23,557 nt of DNA from an uncultured Dorea sp. (GCF_934294775.1 NZ_CAKRAH010000042.1:1-23557); one strand, 5' to 3'. Positions 14,995 through 23,087 are shown, counted from the stretch's first letter. Translations and numbers: made by a program. The notes: generated by a model not told the origin, from the sequence alone.

Positions 14995-16359
14995 TTACAC
15001 TCTTCTCTTCACAAATCTAAGTGCCGGATAACGGTATCCATCTTTCTCAAGCATCTTAGCATCCTCATCCAATACCTTATATTTACTATTCTTTCTCGTA
15101 CTATAATCATACGCCAGAATCAGCTTCTCAAAATCATCCTCCAATGTAAGTCTCATCTTCGACACATCCATCACATCATCTTCCATATGATCTTCGATAA
15201 ATTCTTCAATCTGTCTCTTCGTAAATCTCGTCTGGATCTTGTTCAATTTTAAAATATCTTCTTTATCCAGATCACTGATCATCTCATCCGGCTGCAGCTG
15301 ACTGATAAAGTCCTTTCTCGACTTTCTCCGCTTATACAACGACTTATCCGACAGCATCGAAAGCATCGAAAGATTCATCCGTTTTCCGGTCTCTGTAATC
15401 ATCTCATCCATCTGCTCCGGCTTCTCCGACATACGGTTCAGAAGCTGTACCACAAGCCCCTTCGTATCCGTCTCGCCGCTCAACAGATAGTTCATTCTTG
15501 TAACAGTCGCCCTTACATACTTCGTATGCTCTTTGTCCATATTGGCAATTCTATGCTCGATATCATCAAACCCGTGCTCAATCATATCCAGAAGCTCCGT
15601 CACATCATCCTGGTTATCCCCCAGCACCCTCGATCTTGCCTGCACCCGCTCGATAAATGCCTCATCATCCCGGATGTCTTTCAGACATTTCTTAATATCC
15701 ATTTTGTAAATGTAAAAGTTATCGGAAGTCTTCAGAATATGATATTTTCTCCATACCACCTCTTCAACATAACTGTCCAGATGTTCCCGTAGAATTCCAC
15801 TATAAGAATCCTGCTTCAAAAGCTTGGCAAAAAATTTGTTCATATTATGGAGCATGTCCTGCAAGGCCTTATTCAGCCGTCTCGTATTCATAAGTGCCGT
15901 CCGAAGCATACTGATGCTTGCTCTTGGATCATTGCGGAATGCATACAGCGTCGCATACACATTCTGTATATAAATATCTGTCTCCGATGCGTCATCCGAA
16001 TACAGACGCTCAAATGATTCTATAAAAATAGCCGCATAATCCGGAATTACAATATTCGTCACCAGCGTATTATAATCCTCAATCCGCTTCAACCATCCGG
16101 CCCGCAAAAGCCAGTTCAGAATCCTTGACGCCGGCGTCTCCAGCATATCAAACTCCGTATCCGATTCTTCCCTTTTCAGTTCAAAACGCTTCTTCGCATT
16201 CATATCACTTAAGATCTGAATACATACTTCCTTCGTCAGAAAATAATTGCTATATTCATATTCTTCATTGATGCACAAAAGTGCTTCTATATAAATATCC
16301 CGGTTAACCGAACGGAACAAACTCCAGAACGTATCCGGGATTTCATTGATTAATTGCAT
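14995..16359 (-). CDS. jetA: JetA-like kleisin subunit (DUF5716 family)
   Basis: First gene of the operon; 454 residues, matching the JetA family annotated in Lachnospiraceae as Wadjet anti-plasmid protein JetA. It is predicted to be the kleisin-like subunit linking the two SMC heads. The N-terminal region (VNRDIYIEALLCINEEYEYS and a following winged-helix-like stretch) is characteristic, with mostly helical sequence and a basic end (RYPALRFVKRRV). No membrane segment or enzymatic motif is seen. The start ATG has GGAGGAG six bases upstream. The gene is divergent from a membrane protein gene 122 bases away. The family name is recalled from its pattern and gene order, not from a search. Confidence 0.8.
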   Translation of the reverse strand: MQLINEIPDTFWSLFRSVNRDIYIEALLCINEEYEYSNYFLTKEVCIQILSDMNAKKRFELKREESDTEFDMLETPASRILNWLLRAGWLKRIEDYNTLVTNIVIPDYAAIFIESFERLYSDDASETDIYIQNVYATLYAFRNDPRASISMLRTALMNTRRLNKALQDMLHNMNKFFAKLLKQDSYSGILREHLDSYVEEVVWRKYHILKTSDNFYIYKMDIKKCLKDIRDDEAFIERVQARSRVLGDNQDDVTELLDMIEHGFDDIEHRIANMDKEHTKYVRATVTRMNYLLSGETDTKGLVVQLLNRMSEKPEQMDEMITETGKRMNLSMLSMLSDKSLYKRRKSRKDFISQLQPDEMISDLDKEDILKLNKIQTRFTKRQIEEFIEDHMEDDVMDVSKMRLTLEDDFEKLILAYDYSTRKNSKYKVLDEDAKMLEKDGYRYPALRFVKRRV

Positions 16360-16387
16360 ATGTTTCTCCTCCAGATGATTCCATACA

Positions 16388-16396
16388 ATTCTATCA
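16388..16396 (-). promoter_or_regulatory. Possible promoter of the jet operon
   Basis: On the minus strand an extended -10, TGATAGAAT, lies about 28 bases before the jetA start. A TTGGTA sits 21 bases upstream of TAGAAT, too far for a normal -35, so this would depend on the extended -10. Confidence 0.3.
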
Positions 16397-16427
16397 TTTT
16401 TACAGACTTTTTTCTACCAATTATTAT

Positions 16428-16456
16428 TTGTGTTTTCCCCCTGAAACTGCTATGAT
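16428..16456 (+). promoter_or_regulatory. Promoter of the repeat-bearing membrane protein gene
   Basis: TTGTGT (16428-16433), a 17-base spacer and TATGAT (16451-16456). Transcription from about 16463 puts the open frame's first ATG (16428) outside the mRNA and supports the start at 16482. Confidence 0.5.
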
Positions 16457-16481
16457 AAAAGAAAAAAACAGAGGTATTCTT

Positions 16482-17375
16482 ATGGCCGAAATTATAGAAA
16501 ATATAGAACCAAATGTAAAAGCAAAGCTCGAAACAAATGCTGAATTAAATGCAGAATCAAATTTAGAAACAACTACAGAATCAAATACAGAAACACAACA
16601 ACCGGATAACCTGCTGATCTATCCGGTTGCCGCATCTAATACAACAGATGCGACTCCAGACACATCCGCAGATGAAACCACTTCGACAGAAGCTTTATCC
16701 ACAACAGAGGCTATTTCAAAAACTTCTTCATCTGACACGGAGCGTTCTCCCGAGACATCTGAGTCAGAAAACTCTACTATTGAAAATAAAGACCCAGAAC
16801 CTTCCGCGAATTCTACTGCTGAAGATAAAGACCCAGAACCTTTCGCGAATTCTACTACTGAAGATAAAGAATCTAAGTCTTCCAAGAGCCAGGAGTTCGA
16901 ATCCGCTCCGAACTCTGCTGCCACTAACACTAATACCACTACAGAAGACCTGGATGACGATGACTACTACGACCAGACCTCTTCCAATACCACAAAAAAT
17001 GAGCATCCATTCCGGAACTTCTTCTCTAACTTCCGTTCCAAACGCAAGATGGAACTCAATCGTGATGAGATGATTCTGTCCCGCATCAGCGATGATGACC
17101 TGATGGAATATCTCCGTCTGGAACAAAAACGTCTGGAAATCCTTCAGCAGGCAAAAGACGTAAGAGAAAAGAGAATCTGGATCGCATTCCAGATTACAAT
17201 TACACTTTTATCAGTTGTACTCATCGTATATTTTCTCAAAGACAACCCGGTAATCCTGGTAACCATCTTATATACCATCGGAATCCTGGTAGCCCTTCGC
17301 ATCTCAAAGCGTCCGGCAGATTCCGGCAATAATAAAAAAACTTCTGATGGTTCATCAAAAAAACCGTGGGACTAA
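16482..17375 (+). CDS. Ser/Thr/Glu-rich membrane protein with 13-residue repeats
   Basis: Unrecognised protein of 297 residues. The first 180 residues or so are low-complexity and probably disordered, rich in Thr, Ser, Glu and Asn, with three 13-residue repeats (NSTIENKDPEPSA type) in the middle. A conserved-looking C-terminal part follows: a basic patch (FRNFFSNFRSKRKM), an acidic-amphipathic helix (ISDDDLMEYLRLEQKRLEIL), two membrane segments (about 232-250 and 257-275), and a basic tail (SKRPADSGNNKK). There is no signal peptide; the long N-terminus is likely cytoplasmic. The start ATG 16482 has AGAGG seven bases upstream. It is divergent from jetA and shares a 122-base control region, so a link to the condensin, for instance membrane tethering, is possible but unproven. 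Confidence 0.75.
   Translation: MAEIIENIEPNVKAKLETNAELNAESNLETTTESNTETQQPDNLLIYPVAASNTTDATPDTSADETTSTEALSTTEAISKTSSSDTERSPETSESENSTIENKDPEPSANSTAEDKDPEPFANSTTEDKESKSSKSQEFESAPNSAATNTNTTTEDLDDDDYYDQTSSNTTKNEHPFRNFFSNFRSKRKMELNRDEMILSRISDDDLMEYLRLEQKRLEILQQAKDVREKRIWIAFQITITLLSVVLIVYFLKDNPVILVTILYTIGILVALRISKRPADSGNNKKTSDGSSKKPWD
16770..16886 (+). repeat. Three in-frame 39-bp tandem repeats
   Basis: Copies at 16770-16808, 16809-16847 and 16848-16886 encode NSTIENKDPEPSA, NSTAEDKDPEPFA and NSTTEDKESKSSK. The first two are nearly identical and the third is half diverged. Copy number is likely to vary between strains. Confidence 0.85.
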
Positions 17376-17451
17376 GTTTTTCTTCCAGGGTATGTCATTT
17401 CACATAAATATACCGATACCAGCCATTTTTATCAATGCACTAATAACCACT

Positions 17452-17979
17452 CTAGATTATATACCCCGCCAGAACCATACTGGCAATCACACCAGCCAGA
17501 GTTGCAAGAAGCGCACCACTTAACGTGTACCGCGTCTTCGTAACTCTGGCTGTCATATAATACACACTCATTGTATAAAAAATTGTCTCTGTACAAGACA
17601 TACTTATCGACGCAATCAGTCCAATATACGAATCCGTCCCATATTCTTTAAACAAATCCAGCAGCAACCCGGTAGCCGCAGAAGACGAGAACATCTTTAC
17701 AACCGTAAGCGGCACCAGTTCTCCCGGAAATCCCACCTTCTCAGTAATACATCCCATTCCTTTTGAAATCACATCCAGCAATCCGGAAGCACGCAATATC
17801 CCAACCGCTACCATCAGCCCTACCAACGTCGGCATAATCTTTACGACCATCAGGAATCCACTTTTGGCGCCTTTGATAAATGTATCATATACCGGTATTT
17901 TCATAAGTAACCCATATCCAATAATCCCAAAGATAACAAGCGGAACAATAAAATCCGTAAGATACAAAACTATCTGCAT
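17452..17979 (-). CDS. spmB: Spore maturation protein B
   Basis: Membrane protein of 175 residues, the usual SpmB length, of the nucleoside-recognition (Gate) domain family. In Bacillus, SpmA and SpmB act together during sporulation in dehydrating the spore core. Family features are the N-terminal span, VYDTFIKGAKSGFLMVVKIMPTLVGLMVAVG, LLDVISKGMGC and the ETIFYTMSVYY helix. The ATG at 17979 has only a weak GGAAAAGAG upstream. It is divergent from spmA with 281 bases between starts, unlike the spmAB operon of Bacillus. It is convergent with the membrane protein gene, with 76 bases between stops and no clear terminator. Confidence 0.9.
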   Translation of the reverse strand: MQIVLYLTDFIVPLVIFGIIGYGLLMKIPVYDTFIKGAKSGFLMVVKIMPTLVGLMVAVGILRASGLLDVISKGMGCITEKVGFPGELVPLTVVKMFSSSAATGLLLDLFKEYGTDSYIGLIASISMSCTETIFYTMSVYYMTARVTKTRYTLSGALLATLAGVIASMVLAGYII

Positions 17980-18030
17980 TTCATTTTTCTCTTTTCCATA
18001 CCATCATTCTATCTTATGCAGCCAGACTTT

Positions 18031-18142
18031 TTTCCATTCAAGCAGATTATTATCTGCTTTCATTATTTATCATCTTCATAAAGATATTTCCATTCAACCA
18101 GATCATTATCTGCATTTATTATTTACAATCTTTACAAAGAAA
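18031..18142. repeat. Two 56-bp tandem repeats between spmB and spmA
   Basis: Copies at 18031-18086 and 18087-18142 both begin TTTCCATTCA and match at roughly four of five bases. Each contains a CAGAT-N4-ATCTG inverted repeat; in copy 1 it extends to AGCAGAT-TATT-ATCTGCT (18041-18058). The place, between divergent sporulation genes, suggests a shared operator or simple duplication. Confidence 0.7.
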
Positions 18143-18197
18143 GAATAAAACTTACCGGATCCTTAAAATAATTATCAACAATTTCCTTTTGATTTTT

Positions 18198-18226
18198 TCA
18201 TATTTTCCACATTCCCCTCATATGAA
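18198..18226 (+). promoter_or_regulatory. Possible sigma-E type promoter of spmA
   Basis: TCATATT (18198-18204) fits the sigma-E -35 consensus KMATATT. After 14 bases, CATATGAA (18219-18226) partly matches the CATACA-T -10. The spmA start follows 34 bases later. Sigma-E control of spmA is known in Bacillus; here it is inference from the motif. Confidence 0.4.
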
Positions 18227-18260
18227 TTATCAGATATCCACATTTCGGAGTGTGCCATCC

Positions 18261-18872
18261 ATGCTGAATTATCTCTGGTCCTTTATGATTCTTACCGGTG
18301 TCATCTATGCTGCCTTTACAGGTCACATGGCCGATATCACCACTGCTGCCCTTGACTCATCCAAAGAAGCTATCACACTTTGCATCACCATGACTGGTGT
18401 CATGGCTTTCTGGACCGGCCTTATGGAGATTGCTACAAAAGCCGGCATCATTCAGACCGCTTCCAGGAAGATGCGCCCCCTTATTCATTTTCTTTTTCCT
18501 CATCTTCCGTCCGGTCATCCCGCCGAAGAATCCATTACCACTAATATGATTGCCAATATTCTTGGCCTTGGCTGGGCCGCCACACCAGCTGGCTTAAAAG
18601 CAATGGAGGAACTGTCAAACCTCGAAGATGAACGCAGAAAAGGACACCTGCCAGGTCCATCAAGACCGGCAGGTGTCGCAAGCAATGAAATGTGTACATT
18701 TCTGATTATTAATATCTCTTCCCTGCAGCTTATCCCTATCAACATCATCGCTTACCGCAGCCAATACGGAAGTGTAAATCCAGCTTCCATTATCGGCCCC
18801 GGAATTCTATCTACACTGATAAGCACCGTAGCCGCCATCTTCTACTGCAAATGCAAAGACCGGTTGAAATAA
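18261..18872 (+). CDS. spmA: Spore maturation protein A
   Basis: Membrane protein of 203 residues, partner of SpmB in spore core dehydration. The family sequence begins at MLNYLWSFMILTGVIYAAF, so the start is taken as ATG 18261, with GGAG ten bases upstream; 24 further open codons upstream have no family likeness and overlap a possible promoter. Diagnostic stretches are DSSKEAITLCITMTGVMAFW, a following TGLMEIATKAGI, and NMIANILGLGWAATPAGLKA, the nucleoside-recognition (Gate) domain. It ends with a membrane span and a basic tail. It is divergent from spmB and convergent with the AI-2E permease gene. Confidence 0.92.
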   Translation: MLNYLWSFMILTGVIYAAFTGHMADITTAALDSSKEAITLCITMTGVMAFWTGLMEIATKAGIIQTASRKMRPLIHFLFPHLPSGHPAEESITTNMIANILGLGWAATPAGLKAMEELSNLEDERRKGHLPGPSRPAGVASNEMCTFLIINISSLQLIPINIIAYRSQYGSVNPASIIGPGILSTLISTVAAIFYCKCKDRLK

Positions 18873-18950
18873 AAATATTTCTACACAAAAGATAACTCTC
18901 TGTAAATAAACACATTTCTAAATAAATATTTTCCAAAAACTTATCCACTT

Positions 18951-20087
18951 CTACTCAATATTCTGTGGATAAATATTCTTCTGCTTCAGCTTAATGTAGA
19001 CAACTTCCCTGAACAGCGCATACACCACCGACATAAGCGGAATAAAGATCAGCATCCCAACGATTCCCATAAGACTTCCACCTACACTGACAGCCGCCAG
19101 TACCCAGATCGATGGCAGTCCCACAGAATTGCCAACGACATGTGGATATATCAGATTTCCCTCAATCTGCTGCAGAACCAGAAATAAAATAATAAATACC
19201 AACGCTTTAAATGGACTCACCATAAATATCAAAAACACTCCAACCACACATCCTATAAATGCCCCAAAGATAGGAATCAATGCCGTAAATGCAATCACAA
19301 TTCCAGTCAGTAAAGCATACGGAAGCCGGAAAATCGTCATAGCTATCACAAACATAGCCCCCAGAATAATTGCCTCCACACATTGCCCTGTCAGAAAATT
19401 TGAAAATGTCTTATAAGTCAGTGCCAGCACTTCCAGTGTCGCCTCCGCTCTTCCCTTCCGGACAAATGCATACAGAACTTTCTTAGCCTGTCTTCCTAAT
19501 TTTTCTTTCTGCAACAAAATATACATAGCAAACACAAAAGCAATAAAAAATGTTGCCAGCGCCCCGATAATATTTTTCGCAGTATTAATCGTCGATTCCA
19601 GCACGCTCCCCGCACCATTTCTTAAAAACTGCATCCCAGCATCCATAATCTTGTTCCAATCAAACTCCAGATTATTTACAAAGCTCATAATCTCTTTATT
19701 ATTATGGAACCAATGATCCGCCCATTCCTGAACCTGCGGAATAAATGCCTGCATACTCCTTCCCAGATTTGCAAATGTATCAGCCAGCTGCGGTATCAGT
19801 CCAAACAGCACCAGTGCAAGTATTCCGGCAACGCCCAGAAGAACGACCATAAGGCTGATCCCTCTTGCATACTTTGTCTTGGTTTTGCATATATGACATT
19901 CTACAAAATTCATCGGCACATTTAATACAAATGCAATCGCTCCTCCAAGCAAAAAAGGATACACCACATTTAACACAAACCGTAATACTGCAATTACCGT
20001 ATCAAATTTCCATAAACAGACAATAACAACTGCTGTAAATAATATCAGGCCTCTGATCTGTTTCAATGTTTCTTTTTTTAATTCCAT
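18951..20087 (-). CDS. AI-2E family transporter
   Basis: Polytopic membrane protein of 378 residues, the usual size of this permease family. Members have been linked to autoinducer-2 export, sodium/proton antiport or efflux, so the substrate cannot be read from sequence. It has about eight membrane segments: two at the N-terminus (LILFTAVVIVCLWKF, then VYPFLLGGAIAFVLNVPMN), an extracellular central helical part, and the conserved C-terminal block with ALIPIFGAFIGCVVG and QQIEGNLIYPHVVGNSVGL. The start is ATG 20085-20087, with AAAAGGAG seven bases upstream; a longer frame to 20144 would run far into the ATPase gene. It still overlaps the ATPase stop by ten bases, so the two genes form an operon and translation is coupled. 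Confidence 0.9.
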   Translation of the reverse strand: MELKKETLKQIRGLILFTAVVIVCLWKFDTVIAVLRFVLNVVYPFLLGGAIAFVLNVPMNFVECHICKTKTKYARGISLMVVLLGVAGILALVLFGLIPQLADTFANLGRSMQAFIPQVQEWADHWFHNNKEIMSFVNNLEFDWNKIMDAGMQFLRNGAGSVLESTINTAKNIIGALATFFIAFVFAMYILLQKEKLGRQAKKVLYAFVRKGRAEATLEVLALTYKTFSNFLTGQCVEAIILGAMFVIAMTIFRLPYALLTGIVIAFTALIPIFGAFIGCVVGVFLIFMVSPFKALVFIILFLVLQQIEGNLIYPHVVGNSVGLPSIWVLAAVSVGGSLMGIVGMLIFIPLMSVVYALFREVVYIKLKQKNIYPQNIE

Positions 20088-22618
20088 TCTTTTACTCCTT
20101 TTAATACCTGTATCACTGGCAGATTTAAAAATGCTAATCCACATACGATAAAATATTGCTGCATATTCAACGTCTGCACTTTAAATAATCCATGTACTCC
20201 AGGAATTAAAAGAACCATCGTTATCAGCAGCATTCCCAGAACAAATGCTCCTATAAGATATTTGTTATTCCAGAATCTTTTTGTAAATATTACAGGCTTA
20301 CTGTCTTTGCAGTTAAATCCATGAACCAGTCTGCTCATACACAACGTTCCAAATGCCATCGTACTTGCCAGAACCGCATTATAATCTCTGTAACCTATCA
20401 AAAATGCTGCCATCGTCATAATTCCAATGCACAATCCTTCCGTTCCAACACTCAACAGATATTGCTTTGTCAAAATGGATTCATTCATTGGTCTTGGTTT
20501 TTGTTCCATTACTCCTTTCGAATGCGGTTCCATACCTAATGCAATTGCCGGAAGGCTGTCGGTAAGCAGATTAATGAACAGTAAATGTACCGGAGCAAAT
20601 GGAACCGGAAGCCCCATAACCGATGCACATAATACAGTCAGAATTGCTCCAAAGTTTCCCGATAATAAAAATTGTATTGCATTCTTAATATGCTGATACA
20701 GATTTCTTCCATTCTCAACCGCTTTTACAATCGTTGCAAAATTATCATCTGTCAGCACCATTGCTGCAGCATCCTTTGCGACCTCACTGCCAGTAACTCC
20801 CATAGCAACACCAATATCTGCCTGCTTTAATGCCGGCGCATCATTTACACCGTCACCTGTCATTGCAACGATATTTCCTTTTTCCTGCCATGCCCTCACA
20901 ATCCTGATCTTATGCTCCGGGGATACTCTTGCATAGACTGATATTCCTTCCACAAAATCTTTCAGCTCTTCATCTGACATATTTTCAATTACAGCGCCTT
21001 CACAGGCCTCGGATTCATCCTTTAAAATACCAATTCTTTTTGCAATCGCAGCTGCTGTAATCTTATGATCTCCTGTAATCATAATCGGACGGATCCCCGC
21101 ATGCATACATTCTTCTACCGCAACTTTTGATTCCTCTCTCGGTGGATCCATCATTGCGATCAAGCCAAGAAAAGTCAGATCTCTTTCATCTTCTTCCGAA
21201 AGCTCCACTCCCGATTCAATTGGTTTGTATGCAAATGCCAATACCCGGAGCCCTTCCTTAGAAAACCTTACATTTTGTTCTGTAATATTCTTTCGGTCCA
21301 ACGCTGTAAAACGCCTGACCTCTTCCCCGATTCTGATCTTTGCCATACGGTTCATTAAGACATCTACAGCACCTTTGATAACCATAATATGCCCGTCTTC
21401 CATCTCATGAGATGTTGACATCAATTTTCTGTCACTGTCAAATGGAACCTCAGATACTCTTGGATATCTGTTTCTGACTTCCATTGCTTCCATCCCAAGA
21501 TTACTTCCAAGATTGATCAGAGCTGTTTCCGTAGGATCTCCTATCTCCTGTCCGTCTGTATTAGATGAATCATTGCAAAGTATGCTAAATCTTAACAATA
21601 GTTTCTCATTTTCATTTTTTAAATTGATCTCTCCCGTCGGAATCCTTCTTTCATCCACATAATAGTCTTCCACAGTCATCTTATTTTGCGTCAATGTTCC
21701 CGTCTTATCCGAACATATTACAGACACACTTCCAAGACCTTCAACTGCCTGCAATTTTCTTACAATCGCATGTTCTTTTGCCATCTTTTGTGTTCCAAAC
21801 GATAACACAATCGTTACAATAGAACTCAACGCCTCCGGTATTGCAGCCACCGCCAGTGCTACCGCAAACATAAATGCCGATCCGACAGACTGCCCTTGAA
21901 AAACATTTACTCCAAAAATCACTGCTGAAAATACTAATATTGCAATCGAAAGCTTTTTCCCGAAATCATCCAGGTTCATCTGCAGCGGTGTTCGTTTTTC
22001 TACCGTAGCCTTCATAAGTCTGGCTATCTTTCCAACCTCTGTATCCATGCCGATTGCCGTAACTTCATAACTTCCTCTTCCATATGTCACAAAACTTCCG
22101 GAAAATACACGGTTACGCTGATCACCTAATGCTGCTTCCTGACTAATCTCCTCCAGATTCTTTTCTACCGATATACTTTCACCGGTTAATGCACTTTCAT
22201 TAACCTTCAGACTTGCACATTCAATCAATCTGCCATCCGCCGGAATGCAATCTCCAGCTTCCACAATCACTTCATCTCCAATTGTAACCTCCCTTGAAGC
22301 AATCTGTACGATATTGCCATCACGCCTTACTTTTGCTTCCGGTGCAGATAATTGTTTTAAACTATCCAATGACTGCTCCGCTTTTACAGTCTGCACCGTT
22401 CCAAGAATTGCATTCATTGTAATTACAATAAATATAACAATTGCACTCTCCGCATCTCCCAATATTCCGGAAATAATCGCCGATATAATAAGAATAATGA
22501 CAAGAAAATCTTTAAACTGTTCCAGAAATATCTGTATAGCACTTTTCTTTTTTTCTTCTACTAATTCATTCCATCCATATTTCTCCTGATTTCTTTTTGC
22601 CTGCTCACTTGTTAACAT
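20078..22618 (-). CDS. Ca2+/Mn2+-type P-type ATPase
   Basis: Cation pump of 846 residues, P2 type, exporting Ca2+ and/or Mn2+ from the cytoplasm using ATP. Actuator TGES is at 145-148, the phosphorylated Asp is D304 in SDKTGTLT, TGD at 515-517 and GDGVNDAP from 588. The M4 motif is AAIPEAL (261-264), with Ala where the usual PEGL has Gly. M6 carries FINLLTDSLPAIALG, keeping N683 and D687 of calcium site II. The M5 segment (SGNFGAILTV) lacks the acidic residue of site I, so one ion per cycle is likely, as in PMR1-type pumps. The start ATG has AAGGGG upstream. A Mn2+-riboswitch precedes the gene, favouring Mn2+ detoxification as a role. It overlaps the downstream AI-2E gene. Confidence 0.93.
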   Translation of the reverse strand: MLTSEQAKRNQEKYGWNELVEEKKKSAIQIFLEQFKDFLVIILIISAIISGILGDAESAIVIFIVITMNAILGTVQTVKAEQSLDSLKQLSAPEAKVRRDGNIVQIASREVTIGDEVIVEAGDCIPADGRLIECASLKVNESALTGESISVEKNLEEISQEAALGDQRNRVFSGSFVTYGRGSYEVTAIGMDTEVGKIARLMKATVEKRTPLQMNLDDFGKKLSIAILVFSAVIFGVNVFQGQSVGSAFMFAVALAVAAIPEALSSIVTIVLSFGTQKMAKEHAIVRKLQAVEGLGSVSVICSDKTGTLTQNKMTVEDYYVDERRIPTGEINLKNENEKLLLRFSILCNDSSNTDGQEIGDPTETALINLGSNLGMEAMEVRNRYPRVSEVPFDSDRKLMSTSHEMEDGHIMVIKGAVDVLMNRMAKIRIGEEVRRFTALDRKNITEQNVRFSKEGLRVLAFAYKPIESGVELSEEDERDLTFLGLIAMMDPPREESKVAVEECMHAGIRPIMITGDHKITAAAIAKRIGILKDESEACEGAVIENMSDEELKDFVEGISVYARVSPEHKIRIVRAWQEKGNIVAMTGDGVNDAPALKQADIGVAMGVTGSEVAKDAAAMVLTDDNFATIVKAVENGRNLYQHIKNAIQFLLSGNFGAILTVLCASVMGLPVPFAPVHLLFINLLTDSLPAIALGMEPHSKGVMEQKPRPMNESILTKQYLLSVGTEGLCIGIMTMAAFLIGYRDYNAVLASTMAFGTLCMSRLVHGFNCKDSKPVIFTKRFWNNKYLIGAFVLGMLLITMVLLIPGVHGLFKVQTLNMQQYFIVCGLAFLNLPVIQVLKGVKEWN

Positions 22619-22648
22619 CTTTTCTACCCCTTTCTTATACTTATTTTT

Positions 22649-22795
22649 TACACTTCTTTTTTCTTATAACACAGCTTTTCTTTCTTTTCATACTTCTTCT
22701 TTCAACACAGCTTTCCTTTTCATACTTCTTCTTTCAGCGCGGCTTTCTTTCCTTTTTATACTTCTTAATCTTTCATTCAGCGTAGCTTCTCTTGT
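22649..22795. repeat. Degenerate tandem repeats in the ATPase leader
   Basis: About four copies of a 32-42 base unit (22649-22690, 22691-22722, 22723-22758, 22759-22795) share TACTTCTT and a (A/G)C(A/G)(C)(A/G)GCTT core. They lie between the riboswitch terminator and the ATPase start. On the transcribed strand they are purine-rich, with repeated AAAAGGAAAG and GAAGTATG, resembling ribosome binding sites and start codons. In one frame they encode basic repeats such as SMKRKAVLKEEV. Confidence 0.65.
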
Positions 22796-22805
22796 GCTCA
22801 CAGAT

Positions 22806-22853
22806 ATAAAAAAAGAGACCCTTATTGCATAAAAACTATGCAATAAAAGTCTC
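22806..22853 (-). terminator. Riboswitch-controlled terminator
   Basis: On the minus strand arms 22837-22853 and 22815-22831 pair over 17 bp (two G-U) with a 5-base loop, then seven T at 22808-22814. The 5' arm shares 22842-22849 with helix P1 of the riboswitch, so the two structures exclude each other. Confidence 0.88.
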
Positions 22854-22990
22854 ACCATTTCATTACGATACGGATAGTAATATGTAACCATCGTATTGAC
22901 GTCATCGTAAACACTCATATCTTGTATTACTATGTTCTGACATATCCATTCAACCATCAGACATATGAGTGCCAGTTACTCCCTCTTATT
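22842..22990 (-). ncRNA. yybP-ykoY (Mn2+) riboswitch aptamer
   Basis: Read on the minus strand the 149-base element starts AATAAGAG and ends CTTTTATT, which pair as an 8-bp P1. The element shows the family signatures GGGAGTAACTGG after P1, GTCAATACG in the internal loop and GTGAGACTTT at the 3' side. P2 is a perfect 9-bp helix (CACTCATAT / ATATGAGTG) with a long extension, and P3 is TTACGAT / ATCGTAA. Binding of Mn2+ is expected to stabilise P1, prevent the terminator and turn on the P-type ATPase, a known gene class for this riboswitch. Confidence 0.85.
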
Positions 22991-22997
22991 AATTTAT

Positions 22998-23026
22998 AAT
23001 ATACCCATTTTTATTTTACATGTCAA
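22998..23026 (-). promoter_or_regulatory. Promoter of the riboswitch-ATPase operon
   Basis: Perfect TTGACA (23021-23026), a 17-base spacer and TATATT (22998-23003). The predicted start of transcription, near 22991, falls at the first base of riboswitch helix P1. Confidence 0.85.
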
Positions 23027-23035
23027 TCATATTTT

Positions 23036-23073
23036 AAATAAAAGAAAAAGAAGTAATAACTATATACTACTTC
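23036..23073 (-). terminator. Terminator of the tRNA cluster
   Basis: On the minus strand GAAGTAGTA (23065-23073) pairs with TATTACTTC (23050-23058) over 9 bp with one G-T, followed by a T-rich tract (TTTTTCTTTTATT). It lies 15 bases after tRNA-Lys and just before the ATPase promoter. Confidence 0.75.
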
Positions 23074-23087
23074 ACTCTCATTCCTCA

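Noticed and set aside
18873..18950. AAAATATTT / AAATATTTT inverted repeat between spmA and the AI-2E gene as a terminator
   Set aside because: All A/T pairs with a loop of some 40 bases; too weak to support a terminator call.
22649..22795. Repeats resembling a CRISPR array
   Set aside because: Units are degenerate and contiguous with no unique spacers, vary from 32 to 42 bases, and no cas gene is present.
22688..22957. 89-codon minus-strand frame before the ATPase
   Set aside because: It runs through the riboswitch and its terminator hairpin, and has no ribosome binding site or recognisable protein pattern. Only its repeat-derived tail could be a leader peptide.
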